In this document: one piece after another, positions 36,494 through 45,811 of the stretch
How positions within the stretch are numbered: position 1 is the first letter of the stretch
How the letters are laid out: each line of letters starts with the position of its first letter
Assembly (NCBI RefSeq): GCF_000814475.1
Contig: NZ_JSVC01000023.1
Coordinates: forward strand, 1 to 56,787
DNA from: Flavihumibacter solisilvae
GTDB lineage: Bacteria > Bacteroidota > Bacteroidia > Chitinophagales > Chitinophagaceae
Length of the DNA stretch: 56,787 nucleotides
Direction: 5' to 3'
Notes under the pieces: generated by a model
What the model was told of the DNA's origin: nothing
The model's input: the letters and a program-made list of their open reading frames with translations, nothing else
Database searches by the model: none
Made by a program: the position numbers and the translations under genes

Positions 36494-36664
36494 ATGATTC
36501 GTATTGTCCAATTGCCGGCAGTACCTGTATCTTTTTCAACCGGCAGCCCTTTATGGGCGCAAGATACCACCTCTTTTACTTTTCATAAGACAAGCATTGC
36601 TGATTCTGGCCGACAGGCTCCGTCACCTGGTGCCGGCGCGGTTGCGATAGATCAACAGCAATAA
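36494..36664 (+). pseudogene. Truncated copy of the 5' end of the following DUF3857 gene
   Basis: A 56-codon frame whose product aligns with the first ~55 residues of the intact protein at 36708: SFTFHKTSIADSG corresponds to SFKFGKVSEADFN, APSPGAGAVAI to APAFDTGAHAVIV, and AQDTTSF to AQEKASF. The distance from Met to the SF motif is nearly equal (residue 28 against 27). The upstream sequences share AACCTTAAAC (36482-36491 and 36688-36697). The frame stops at 36664 where the intact copy continues for 620 residues, and the signal-peptide core is degraded. It is best read as the remnant of a tandem duplicate. Confidence 0.65.
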
Positions 36665-36707
36665 TTCCTCTGTAGAATAATACAATCAACCTTAAACTGG
36701 AAACAAA

Positions 36708-38741
36708 ATGCGGTTAGGCATCAGACTGTTCTTGTTTTTTCTGGCTTGTTGCGGAGCAGTACCCTCAATGGCACAGGAAAAAGCATCATTTAAATTTGGT
36801 AAGGTCAGCGAAGCTGACTTTAATATGAAAGCGCCGGCCTTTGATACCGGGGCACATGCGGTAATAGTTGGCGATATCGGGTATTCGGCAGTTGTTCCCA
36901 ATAGCGACGGTGGTTTCGGTTACGAATACACGCGTAAAATGCGGATCAAGATCCTCGATAAGACGGGCGTTGAGGCGGGCAAATTGGATATCCCATTGTA
37001 CAATGCCGATGGATCAGATGGCAAGGAGGAACTGAACTCATTGAAGGCTGTTACCTATAATCTCGAAGGAGGGAAAATAGTTGGCACCGAACTTGAAAAA
37101 AAGGATGTGTTCACTGAAAAGCTCACCAAGAACTGGCAATTGAAAAAGTTTTCAATGCCGGCCATGAAAGAGGGTTCCATTGTTGAGATAAGTTTCAGTA
37201 TCAAATCCGACTTTCTCTTTGAATTCCGTTCATGGGCATTCCAGGGAGGATACCCGGTATTGTGGAGCGAGTATGAAATTGAAGTCCCGGACTTTTATGA
37301 TTATGTGTACCTCATGCAGGGGTATTTGCCTTTCCACATTTCAACCACTAAGGAAGTCTCCCGTACCTATCACATAAGGGGGGCAAGCCGGAGCGATGTA
37401 TTGGCCGGCCAGTCGCAGGGTTTTACAGTTTCAGGAATGGCCCTTCAAAAGAGGTGGGTGGTAAAGGAGTCTCCTTCACTGAAAATGGAAAGCTTTACTA
37501 CAACCCTCAATAACCATATCTCCAAAATTGAATTCCAGCTTTCTTCTTTCCGGCCACCAAACAGTGCCCCGCAAATGATCATGGAGAACTGGGCAAAAGT
37601 TTACGAGAAGCTTATGGAAAATGAGGATTTCGGTCTTCAGATACAAAAGGTTTCCGGCTCATTGGATGATCTTGTGAAACCCGTGGTAGCAAAGGCAGGC
37701 ACGCCTTTGGATCGGGCAAAGCAGATCTTTGCGTATGTGCGTGATAATTACAGCTGTGTTGCCAGGCAGGGCCGGTACACCATGACGGGACTTCGTCAAC
37801 TGTTGAAGACAAAAAGCGGAAACGTTGTAGATATCAACCTGTTGCTGACTGCGATGTTGAAGGCACAAAATATCGAAGTGTATCCTGTACTTCTGAGCAC
37901 CCGTGACCATGGGGTAACACACCAGATCTATCCTTTGATGGGACGATTCAACTACGTGATCTGCCTGGCGGTTGTAGACGGTATGGAATTCCTGCTGGAT
38001 GCAAGCTTACCGGAACTTGGATTCGGCAAACTCGATGTAAGCTGTTATAACGGTCATGCACGGGTGCTTACAAAGGATCCGGAACCAATTAACCTTGCCA
38101 CCGACTCACTTTTGGAAAGAAGAGTTTCTATGGCAATACTTTCCGGAAGTGAAAAAGCTATTACAGGAACAGTGCAATCCAATTATGGCTATTTCCAGTC
38201 CATTGATGAGCGTGCACGCATCCGCAACAAAGGTGAAAAGGCAATTTTCGATGAACTCAAAACGAATTTCGGATCCGATTACGCCATTTCAAACACGCGC
38301 ATAGATTCTTTAAAGTTGCTTGATGAGCCCATCAAAATAACTTATGACCTTTCTTTTAACATGGGTGAAGAAGACATTATCTACTTTAATCCCGTGCTCC
38401 AGAGATTCTATAATGAGAACCCGTTCAAATCTGCCGTGCGTCGCTACCCGGTTGAAATGCCTTACCGTCGGGATGAAACCTATATCCTGAATTTTGATCT
38501 GCCCAAGGGTTACGAGGTCGAAGAGCTTCCGAAATCAGCCAAAGTAGCGTTCAATGAAAATGAGGGCTTTTTTGAATATCTCATTACTGTACAGGAAGGA
38601 AAGTTGCAACTCCGGACGAGAGTTGTACTTAACCAGGCCAATTTCCCGGCCGAAGATTATGATTCGCTGAGGGAGTTTTTCGGTTTTGTTATCAAGAAAC
38701 AGGAAGAACAGGTTGTACTCAGGAAAAAATCCGGAAAATGA
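36708..38741 (+). CDS. DUF3857 and transglutaminase-like fold protein, catalytic residues lost
   Basis: A 677-residue exported protein with signal peptide ending near SMAQ. The N-terminal ~300 residues are the DUF3857 beta-domain (GYEYTRKMRIKILDKTG, EGSIVEISFSIKSDF) and about 330-450 corresponds to the transglutaminase-like core (DRAKQIFAYVRDNYSC, SGNVVDINLLLTAMLKAQNIEVYPV, FNYVICLAV). In the next gene the catalytic Cys lies in GDCKALSNYM and the His in SNHAI; here the equivalents are GNVVDINLLL (Val373) and FNYVI, so both are missing. It shares a 4-base ATGA overlap with the next gene. It may be a non-enzymatic partner of that protein. Function unknown. Confidence 0.85.
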   Translation: MRLGIRLFLFFLACCGAVPSMAQEKASFKFGKVSEADFNMKAPAFDTGAHAVIVGDIGYSAVVPNSDGGFGYEYTRKMRIKILDKTGVEAGKLDIPLYNADGSDGKEELNSLKAVTYNLEGGKIVGTELEKKDVFTEKLTKNWQLKKFSMPAMKEGSIVEISFSIKSDFLFEFRSWAFQGGYPVLWSEYEIEVPDFYDYVYLMQGYLPFHISTTKEVSRTYHIRGASRSDVLAGQSQGFTVSGMALQKRWVVKESPSLKMESFTTTLNNHISKIEFQLSSFRPPNSAPQMIMENWAKVYEKLMENEDFGLQIQKVSGSLDDLVKPVVAKAGTPLDRAKQIFAYVRDNYSCVARQGRYTMTGLRQLLKTKSGNVVDINLLLTAMLKAQNIEVYPVLLSTRDHGVTHQIYPLMGRFNYVICLAVVDGMEFLLDASLPELGFGKLDVSCYNGHARVLTKDPEPINLATDSLLERRVSMAILSGSEKAITGTVQSNYGYFQSIDERARIRNKGEKAIFDELKTNFGSDYAISNTRIDSLKLLDEPIKITYDLSFNMGEEDIIYFNPVLQRFYNENPFKSAVRRYPVEMPYRRDETYILNFDLPKGYEVEELPKSAKVAFNENEGFFEYLITVQEGKLQLRTRVVLNQANFPAEDYDSLREFFGFVIKKQEEQVVLRKKSGK

Positions 38742-40645
38742 AAAAGCTGATATTTTATATCCTCGCGGTAATTGCCGCAGCCGATATGGAAGCCAACGCC
38801 GCAGAATATCCTGTTGCTTCTATTTCGAAACCACTCCTGGCAAACGCAAATGTTGTTGTGCGCCTGGAAGAACAGACTGTGGAACTATACAACATAAATA
38901 AGGTAGTGGTCAGGAACCACATTGTAATGACAATCCTGAATGAAGGAGGCGACAGGCATGCTCGCTGGAGTGATTACTACTCCCGCCTGCGATCTGTTGA
39001 TCACATCGACGGAACGCTCTACGATGAATATGGAAAGAAGATCAGGAGTCTTAAAAAAAGTGAGATCGTTGATCAGTCAGCAACATCGGATATCAGCCTT
39101 GCTGACGATTACCGTACCAAGTCCCACAACTTCTTTCACCGGGAGTATCCTTATACTGTGGAATATGAATGGAACACCACGAGCATCCAGACAATGTTCC
39201 TTCCCGAATGGTGGCCGGTGCCGGACCGGTCTGTGGCGGTAGAAAGCAGCATCTTTACTGTGATAGCTGACAAGGATGTTGATTACAGGGCGAAGTCCGG
39301 GAACCTATCCACGGCGGCGCAGGTGGAAGAGAACAGCAAAAAAAAGATCACCAGGTGGCAGGTCAAAAATGTTCCCGCATTAGTGCCGGAATACGCGAGT
39401 CCTAAACTGCACGACATTGCACCTTACGTGATCCTGGCACCAAATAAATTCAGGCTGGGTGAATTTGAAGGTTCCATGAATACCTGGGATGATTTCGGGA
39501 AATTCATGGTTAAGGTAAACGCAGGCAGGGATGTGCTTCCCGATGCGATTAAGCAGAAGGTGAGAAGTATTGTGCAGGGCGCTGCTGACGATCGCGAAAA
39601 GGTTGTGCGTTTATACAGGTACCTGCAAAAGAACTCACATTATATCAGTATTCAGCTGGGAATCGGTGGCTGGCAGCCTTTACCGGCCAGCTTCGTGGCG
39701 GAAAAAGGTTATGGTGATTGTAAGGCCCTTTCAAATTATATGATCGCCATGCTGAAAGAAGTTGGCATTAAAGCGAATTATGTGATCATCAGGGCGGGTG
39801 AAAATGAAATGGACCTGTCAATTGATTTTCCATATAAGAATTCAAATCATGCTATATGTGCCGTGCCGCTGGCGAAGGATACGATGTGGCTGGAATGTAC
39901 CAGCCAGATCACTGACCCTGGCTATATGGGAAGTTTTACCGGCAACCGGCACGCATTAATGGTTACAGACCAGGGTGGCAGGGTAGTACGCACGCCTTAC
40001 TATTCTAAATGGGAAAATACCATCGGCAGCAATGTGAATGCCGTTATGGACGTGAATGGAAGTCTTGCAATAAGCGCAGTAAACCGATACCAGGCTTGTG
40101 CATCTGATGACAAGAAGTACTTCATGCACAGTTATTCCCGCGAAGAGCAATTGAAAGTGCTGAAAAAATACATAGATATTCCCCATTACGACGTCACTGA
40201 TTTCAGCTATGAAGACTCTTACGGAAAACTACCTGTTATAACTGAGAAAATTTCAATCTCCGCACCCGGATATGCACAACTCACAGGCAAGCGTTTATTT
40301 GTAGTTCCCAATATCATGAACAAATGGGACACTAAACTACATGTTGATACTGCCAGGGTTTATGATATTGACCTGAGCGAAGAAAAGGTAGAATCTGATT
40401 CTGTGATTATTGAGATACCAGCAGGATACAGGCCGGAAAGCTTGCCGAAGCCTGCCGATTTTAAAACGCCATATGGATCGTATCAATCCATAGCCACCTG
40501 TGCCGGAAACAAGATCACCTACGTCCGTAAATTAGAAATCAATAAAGGACGTTTTCCTGCAAAGGACTATCAGTCACTCGTAAAGTTCTACGAAGACATT
40601 TATAAGGCAGACCGCGCGAAAGTGGTATTGGTAAAGTCAGAATAA
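38738..40645 (+). CDS. DUF3857 and transglutaminase-like cysteine protease-fold protein
   Basis: A 635-residue exported protein with a signal peptide at about 1-22. The N-terminal part is the DUF3857 domain (NKVVVRNHIVMTILNEGGDRHA, DGTLYDEYGKKIRSLKKSEI), and the transglutaminase-like core starts around 290 (REKVVRLYRYLQKNSHYISIQLGIGGWQP). The likely catalytic Cys is C328 in GYGDCKALSNYM and the His is in SNHAICAVPL. C-terminal strands resemble DUF3858-type tails. It overlaps the preceding gene by ATGA, so the two are translated together. Substrate unknown; cross-linking or amidase activity in the envelope is possible. Confidence 0.88.
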   Translation: MKKLIFYILAVIAAADMEANAAEYPVASISKPLLANANVVVRLEEQTVELYNINKVVVRNHIVMTILNEGGDRHARWSDYYSRLRSVDHIDGTLYDEYGKKIRSLKKSEIVDQSATSDISLADDYRTKSHNFFHREYPYTVEYEWNTTSIQTMFLPEWWPVPDRSVAVESSIFTVIADKDVDYRAKSGNLSTAAQVEENSKKKITRWQVKNVPALVPEYASPKLHDIAPYVILAPNKFRLGEFEGSMNTWDDFGKFMVKVNAGRDVLPDAIKQKVRSIVQGAADDREKVVRLYRYLQKNSHYISIQLGIGGWQPLPASFVAEKGYGDCKALSNYMIAMLKEVGIKANYVIIRAGENEMDLSIDFPYKNSNHAICAVPLAKDTMWLECTSQITDPGYMGSFTGNRHALMVTDQGGRVVRTPYYSKWENTIGSNVNAVMDVNGSLAISAVNRYQACASDDKKYFMHSYSREEQLKVLKKYIDIPHYDVTDFSYEDSYGKLPVITEKISISAPGYAQLTGKRLFVVPNIMNKWDTKLHVDTARVYDIDLSEEKVESDSVIIEIPAGYRPESLPKPADFKTPYGSYQSIATCAGNKITYVRKLEINKGRFPAKDYQSLVKFYEDIYKADRAKVVLVKSE

Positions 40646-40646
40646 G

Positions 40647-41729
40647 TTATGGAATGTTTTGCTCGATCAGGGTGCGGATTTCTTCAAACATCACGCGCTT
40701 CTGATCGGGCATTTCTCCTTTTGTAAACACAATGGCTGAATAACCTTTTGCCAGGTTAATCCATGGCCAGGTGCCGCTGATACCGGGACAGTTTACCAAT
40801 GCTGCATTTCCGGCATTGTCCTTCTCCTGGATCCAGCAACCGAGTCCATACGAATTGCCCTGCGACAACGGAGAGGTATAGGTGATCTTTGCGGTGCCGG
40901 TCTGCATTTTCATCATTTCAGCAACGGCCTGCTCACTTAATATTTGCTTACCGTTGTACATTCCCTTGTTCTGCAGCATCACCAGGAACTTGATATAATC
41001 TTCGGACGTTGATAAGGCACCGGATGATGGATTTTCACCGGTAAGCCCATCGCCGGCAAAGGAAGTGCGGCGTAAACCAAGCGGCCTGGCAATTCTTTCC
41101 CTCATGAGCCGGTCGAAATTTCTTTTACTTACCACTTCCGCAACTCTGCCGGCAATATTAGGCCCCATGTTGCCATAATAAAACTGCGTACCCTGTTTGC
41201 CCATCATATTCCTGTCTTTCGCGAAGCTGTTCACTTCCTCTTCCAGTGTCCCGAATTTCTTCTTTTTGAGTACAGTGCGGAAAGTGGGCGGGTCGGCTTC
41301 AATAGATGTGGTATGGGCAAGACATTGCCGCAGCGTAATATATCCTTTGCTGTAACTTTGGTAAATGGGAAGGTAATCGCCCAGCTTATCGTCCAGTGCA
41401 AGTTTACCTTCATCGACAAACGTCATGAGCAGGGCAGCTGTGAGCCACTGGCTGGCGGCACCGATAGGTTCCTGGCTCATTACTTTCATTTCCCCGAACT
41501 CCTGCCGGTAAACTTCTTTACCGTCCTTATGAACAATTACGACAAAATCATTACCCAGGTCTTTTTTGTATCGCTGTAAGCCATCGGTGATGGCGGGGAT
41601 ATCGATCCCCTTTTGTTTTTTAACCTGGGAAAAGGCGGGAATAAACAGGATGACAAGTAACAGGGTACTAACGGTGTTCATCAGGTTACGCATAAGCTTG
41701 GCTTTACTGCCTAAATTTAATGTCCTCAT
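40647..41729 (-). CDS. Serine hydrolase (beta-lactamase/PBP fold), probable loss of nucleophile
   Basis: A 360-residue exported protein of the class C beta-lactamase fold. Signal peptide around residues 13-35 (possible ATG at 41693 as well). The fold is clear from WLTAALLMTFVDEGKLALDDKLGDYLP, ITLRQCLAHTTSIEA and the second motif Y185-G-N187. However, the expected SxxK site in the segment before WLTAALL reads A91-A-S-Q94: the Ser is Ala and the Lys is Gln. A stray SYSK occurs at 125-128, but in the wrong place. It may be an inactive or binding form. The 3' end lies 2 nt after the convergent transglutaminase-like gene. Confidence 0.85.
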   Translation of the reverse strand: MRTLNLGSKAKLMRNLMNTVSTLLLVILFIPAFSQVKKQKGIDIPAITDGLQRYKKDLGNDFVVIVHKDGKEVYRQEFGEMKVMSQEPIGAASQWLTAALLMTFVDEGKLALDDKLGDYLPIYQSYSKGYITLRQCLAHTTSIEADPPTFRTVLKKKKFGTLEEEVNSFAKDRNMMGKQGTQFYYGNMGPNIAGRVAEVVSKRNFDRLMRERIARPLGLRRTSFAGDGLTGENPSSGALSTSEDYIKFLVMLQNKGMYNGKQILSEQAVAEMMKMQTGTAKITYTSPLSQGNSYGLGCWIQEKDNAGNAALVNCPGISGTWPWINLAKGYSAIVFTKGEMPDQKRVMFEEIRTLIEQNIP

Positions 41730-41873
41730 GTTGTATGTACTGCAAATATTTCATAAAAACTGTTGGCGCACTGCATTTGAGTCATGAATTCTAATTAAAA
41801 GATGACATTATTGCCGGAAAACCGGGGCTGGTTTATGGTTTGATGTCTATTAGAAACCTTTTTATATCCAATT

Positions 41874-44474
41874 ATGAACCTGAATAATTTTACAGTTAAG
41901 GCTGCAGAGGTCGTTCAGCAATCACAACAGATTGCTTTCAACCAGCAGCACCAGAATATAGAGACCGAGCACCTCCTGAAAGCATTGCTCGATCAGCAGG
42001 ATTCTCCAGTAGAATACCTGCTTAAAAAGAATGCAGTAAACGTATCCCAGCTGGAATCCCAGCTGGAGCCTTTGTTGCAGAAATTGCCCAAAGCCCAGGG
42101 CGGGGAGCCTGCCCAATCCATCAGCCGCGACGCCAACAATACGGTTCTGCGGGCAGGTGCTGTACTCAAGACTTTCGGGGATGAATTTGTGACCCCCGAA
42201 CACCTGCTGCTTGCCCTGGAGCAGGGTAACGACAGCACCGCAAAATTGCTGAAGGACGCCGGCCTTACCGAAAAGGGCCTGGTCACTGCGATCAAGGACC
42301 TGCGAAAGGGTAGCTCAATAACCTCGCAGACCCAGGAAACCCAGTTCAATGTATTGAGTAAATATGCACGCAACCTCAACGAAGCAGCCCGCGACGGAAA
42401 ACTGGATCCGGTAATCGGGCGGGATGAGGAGATCAGGCGCACCTTGCATATCCTTTCCCGGCGCAGTAAGAACAACCCGATACTCGTGGGTGAACCGGGC
42501 GTAGGTAAAACTGCGATTGCAGAAGGCCTGGCCATGAGAATCGTGAACGGGGATGTTCCTGAAAACCTGAAGAGTAAGATCATCTTCGCGCTCGATATGG
42601 GGCAATTGATTGCAGGTGCCAAGTATAAGGGTGAGTTTGAAGAGAGGTTGAAGGGCGTGGTTACTGAAGTAAGTAAAAGCGAAGGCGAAATCATTCTCTT
42701 TATCGATGAGATACACACACTTATTGGTGCCGGTGGCGGTGAAGGAGCGATGGATGCGGCCAACATCCTTAAGCCTGCACTCGCCCGCGGTGAACTGCGC
42801 GCAATCGGCGCAACCACACTGAATGAATACCAGAAGTACTTTGAAAAAGATAAGGCACTCGAACGCCGTTTCCAGAAAGTAATGATTGACGAACCCTCGG
42901 TTGAAGATGCGATTTCTATCCTCCGGGGAATAAAAGACCGGTATGAAACCCACCACCATGTCCGGATCAAGGATGAAGCCATCATTGCAGCCGTTGAGTT
43001 ATCGCACCGGTATATTACCGACAGGTTCCTTCCGGATAAAGCGATTGACCTGATCGATGAGAGTGCGGCAAAACTCCGGCTGGAAATGAACTCGATGCCT
43101 GAAGAACTTGACAGGCTGGAAAGGCAGATCCGCCAGCTGGAAATTGAACGCGAAGCGATCAAGCGCGAAAACGATGAACAACGGCTTCGCGACCTGAACA
43201 TCGACATCAGTAACCTTAGTGTTGAACGCGACACTTTGAAAGCAAAATGGCAGCAGGAAAAAGATCTTGTTGAAAGATTGCAATCAGCCAAGGCAAACAT
43301 TGAAGAACTGAAACTCGAGGCTGAAAGAGCGGAAAGAAACGGTGACTACGGACGCGTGGCGGAGATCAGGTACGGAAAAGTACAGGAGCAGGAAAAACTG
43401 CTTGCTGAATACACTGCCGAGCTGCAGGCATTCAGTGCACAGGGAAGCAGGTTGATGAAGGAGGAAGTGGATGCGGAAGACATTGCCGAAGCCATTGCGA
43501 AGGCAACCGGTATTCCCGTATCGAGGATGCTGCAGAGTGAGAAAGAAAAATTGCTTCACCTGGAACAACACCTGCATGAAAGGGTAATCGGGCAGGATGA
43601 AGCCATAACCGCTGTTGCCGATGCCATCCGCCGGAGCAGGGCTGGATTGAGCGATCCGCGCCGGCCTATCGGTTCATTTATTTTCCTGGGCACTACCGGA
43701 GTAGGTAAAACCGAACTTGCCAAAGCATTGGCAGAATACCTGTTCGATGATGACCATATGATGACAAGGATCGACATGAGCGAATACCAGGAAAAACATA
43801 CCGTTTCACGCCTGGTTGGTGCGCCTCCCGGCTATGTCGGCTATGATGAAGGCGGCCAGCTTACTGAAGCAGTGAGGAGAAAGCCTTATAGTGTTGTGCT
43901 CCTCGACGAGATCGAAAAAGCACACCCTGATGTGTGGAATATCATGCTGCAGGTGCTTGATGACGGTAGACTTACCGATAACAAAGGGAGGGTAGTGGAT
44001 TTTAAGAATACGATCATCATAATGACCAGCAACATCGGAAGCCATATAATCCAGGCAAACTTTGAAGATGTTACGGAAAAGAACAAGGAAGAAGTTGTTG
44101 ATAAAACGAGGGTCGAAGTAATGGAGCTGCTGAAGCAGACCATCAGGCCGGAATTCCTCAACCGTGTGGATGAGATCATCATGTTCCAGCCATTGTTGCG
44201 GAACGATATCAAGAGCATTGTTACGATCCAGCTGAAGCACCTCGAAGACCTTGTTGAAAAGAACGGGATCAATCTCGATTTTACGGATTATGCCATCGAT
44301 TACCTTGCGGAGAACGGTTTTGATCCTGTGTTCGGTGCGCGGCCATTGAAACGCCTGATCCAGAAAGAGATTGTAAATACATTGAGTAAGCGCATACTCA
44401 TGGGCGATGTGGATAAGAACAAACCAGTATTGGTAGATGTGTTTGATGGCGTGGTAGTATTCAGAAATGAATAA
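41874..44474 (+). CDS. clpB: ATP-dependent chaperone ClpB
   Basis: An 866-residue Hsp100 disaggregase. N-domain Clp repeats (1-150), first AAA+ with GEPGVGKT (about 206-213) and FIDEIHTLIGAGG, a long coiled-coil M domain (about 405-530), second AAA+ with GTTGVGKTE (about 605-613), VVLLDEIEKAHPDV, GAPPGYVGYDEGGQLTEAVRRKPYSV and LNRVDEIIMF. Sequence is highly conserved. With DnaK/DnaJ it resolves aggregates. The SRAP gene follows 12 nt later, so it may be in the same stress operon. No CIRCE or clear heat-shock element was found upstream. Confidence 0.97.
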   Translation: MNLNNFTVKAAEVVQQSQQIAFNQQHQNIETEHLLKALLDQQDSPVEYLLKKNAVNVSQLESQLEPLLQKLPKAQGGEPAQSISRDANNTVLRAGAVLKTFGDEFVTPEHLLLALEQGNDSTAKLLKDAGLTEKGLVTAIKDLRKGSSITSQTQETQFNVLSKYARNLNEAARDGKLDPVIGRDEEIRRTLHILSRRSKNNPILVGEPGVGKTAIAEGLAMRIVNGDVPENLKSKIIFALDMGQLIAGAKYKGEFEERLKGVVTEVSKSEGEIILFIDEIHTLIGAGGGEGAMDAANILKPALARGELRAIGATTLNEYQKYFEKDKALERRFQKVMIDEPSVEDAISILRGIKDRYETHHHVRIKDEAIIAAVELSHRYITDRFLPDKAIDLIDESAAKLRLEMNSMPEELDRLERQIRQLEIEREAIKRENDEQRLRDLNIDISNLSVERDTLKAKWQQEKDLVERLQSAKANIEELKLEAERAERNGDYGRVAEIRYGKVQEQEKLLAEYTAELQAFSAQGSRLMKEEVDAEDIAEAIAKATGIPVSRMLQSEKEKLLHLEQHLHERVIGQDEAITAVADAIRRSRAGLSDPRRPIGSFIFLGTTGVGKTELAKALAEYLFDDDHMMTRIDMSEYQEKHTVSRLVGAPPGYVGYDEGGQLTEAVRRKPYSVVLLDEIEKAHPDVWNIMLQVLDDGRLTDNKGRVVDFKNTIIIMTSNIGSHIIQANFEDVTEKNKEEVVDKTRVEVMELLKQTIRPEFLNRVDEIIMFQPLLRNDIKSIVTIQLKHLEDLVEKNGINLDFTDYAIDYLAENGFDPVFGARPLKRLIQKEIVNTLSKRILMGDVDKNKPVLVDVFDGVVVFRNE

Positions 44475-44486
44475 TTACATTTAGGC

Positions 44487-45245
44487 ATGTGTTATTTTAA
44501 CCGGCTTATTGTTCCAGTCAGCCATGCTTTCGACATTGGCGACTACCGCCTTCACCTCCCGGACCAGCTTGCGTGGGAGAACCCGATGAGAAGTGGTTTT
44601 GAATATGGCGACTGGCCGATCATTGTCTGGTCGGCCATGGACCGCCGGCCTGTGATGCAGATAGCACATTGGGAGTTCCTGTCACCCTGGTCGAGAACAA
44701 GGCAGGCGCTGGAAGCATCGCGCGAAAAGTACAACACCCTGAACGCCGTAGGTGAGAACATGCTTGAATCGAGGTTGTACAAGGATGCAGCCTTGAAAAG
44801 AAGGTGCCTCGTGCCCTCATCCGGGTTTTTTGAATGGAGGCATTGGAAGCCGAAGGGCGCAAAAAAAGACCTGGCCTTTCCTTACTTCATTTACCTTCCG
44901 GACCGACCGGTTTTTTATATCGCTGGCATCTGGCAGTCGTGGACCGACCAGGAGACCGGCGAAATGCTGACCGGTTTTGCCATCGTTACAACAGCCGCCA
45001 ATGAATTGATGGAACAGGTGCATAATAAAAAAAAGCGGATGCCACTGATCCTCGATGAAAGACTGGCCCTGGAATGGATCAGTCCCGGTGCGTCACCCGA
45101 TCGGATAAACGAAATGGTAAGAACAGGATACGAAGCGCAGAAAATGAAAGCATATACTATTCAGAAAGATTTCCGCACGGCCCTGGATCCTGTACTTGCA
45201 CAGGAATACCCGGACCTCCCGGAACTGGTCAATTTATGTTCATGA
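44487..45245 (+). CDS. SOS response-associated peptidase (HMCES/YedK family)
   Basis: A 252-residue SRAP-domain protein, which forms a covalent thiazolidine cross-link with abasic sites in single-stranded DNA through Cys2. MCYF places Cys2 directly after the initiator Met, as required after Met removal, which fixes the start. Other hallmarks are RCLVPSSGFFEW, with the catalytic Glu, a YFIYLPDRPVFYIAGIW block, ATTAANELM-type VTTAANELMEQVHNKKKRMPLIL with the conserved His. It lies 12 nt after clpB, and the next gene overlaps its stop codon, so a clpB-srap-ydeI unit is plausible. Confidence 0.95.
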   Translation: MCYFNRLIVPVSHAFDIGDYRLHLPDQLAWENPMRSGFEYGDWPIIVWSAMDRRPVMQIAHWEFLSPWSRTRQALEASREKYNTLNAVGENMLESRLYKDAALKRRCLVPSSGFFEWRHWKPKGAKKDLAFPYFIYLPDRPVFYIAGIWQSWTDQETGEMLTGFAIVTTAANELMEQVHNKKKRMPLILDERLALEWISPGASPDRINEMVRTGYEAQKMKAYTIQKDFRTALDPVLAQEYPDLPELVNLCS

Positions 45246-45742
45246 TCAGGTATACTACCATTATAAAGAAGTTTGACGAGCAGGGGGAGAAAACAGGATG
45301 GACCTATATCGAAGTACCGGAAGCCATCGCAGGAGAACTGAACCCCGGTGTCAGGAAATCGTACCGGGTAAAGGGCAGGCTGGATGAAACCCCGATTGAG
45401 GGAATGGCACTGATACCAATGGGAGAGGGCAATTTTATTCTTCCCCTTAAGGCTGACATCCGCAGAAAGTTGCATAAAAAGAAGGGTGATCAGTTGAAAA
45501 TCAGCCTGTTATTGGATAAAAAAGAATATGAAATCAATGCTGACCTGGTTGCATGCCTCGAAGACGACCCCGACGCTTATACGACTTTTCATAAACTCGC
45601 ACCGTCGCACCAGCGCTATTTCAGCAAGTGGATAGAATCAGCCAAAACGCAGCCGACCCGGGAAAAGAGAATTGCGCTCGCTGTTGCAGCCCTCGCAAAA
45701 GGCTGGGGTTTCGGGGAAATGATCAGGGCCCAGGCCGGGTGA
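45242..45742 (+). CDS. YdeI/OmdA-associated protein with DUF1905 domain
   Basis: A protein of about 166 residues, cytoplasmic. The N-terminal ~85 residues form a DUF1905 domain (GWTYIEVPEAIAGELNPG, YRVKGRLDETPIEGMALIPMGEGNFILPLKADIRRKLHKKKGDQL), and the C-terminal part (TFHKLAPSHQRYFSKWIESAKTQPTREKRIALAVAALAKG) is the YdeI/OmpD-associated domain. The ATG at 45242 shares an ATGA overlap with the SRAP stop; an ATG at 45236 is also possible. A longer frame would start at 45074 but its first 54 residues are unlike the family. Role unknown. Confidence 0.85.
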   Translation: MIRYTTIIKKFDEQGEKTGWTYIEVPEAIAGELNPGVRKSYRVKGRLDETPIEGMALIPMGEGNFILPLKADIRRKLHKKKGDQLKISLLLDKKEYEINADLVACLEDDPDAYTTFHKLAPSHQRYFSKWIESAKTQPTREKRIALAVAALAKGWGFGEMIRAQAG

Positions 45743-45799
45743 ACAATCAAATGGGCATTTTGTTATTAATTGCCACGACCAGAACAACTATACAAAAAA

Positions 45800-45805
45800 A
45801 AGGAG
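45800..45805 (+). promoter_or_regulatory. Shine-Dalgarno sequence of the DsbA-like gene
   Basis: AAGGAG at 45800-45805, 6 nt before the ATG at 45812, after a run of A residues. Such a strong Shine-Dalgarno is unusual in this window, where most genes lack one. Confidence 0.6.
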
Positions 45806-45811
45806 TAAAGT

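Noticed and set aside
41993-43300. Long open frame on the minus strand within clpB (435 codons)
   Set aside because: It is antisense to the highly conserved clpB, Ser/Arg/Leu-rich as expected from the complement of its codons, and has no recognisable domain.
45074-45241. N-terminal extension of the YdeI-like gene overlapping SRAP
   Set aside because: The 54 to 56 extra residues look like translated SRAP codons and the ATGA overlap gives a natural start.
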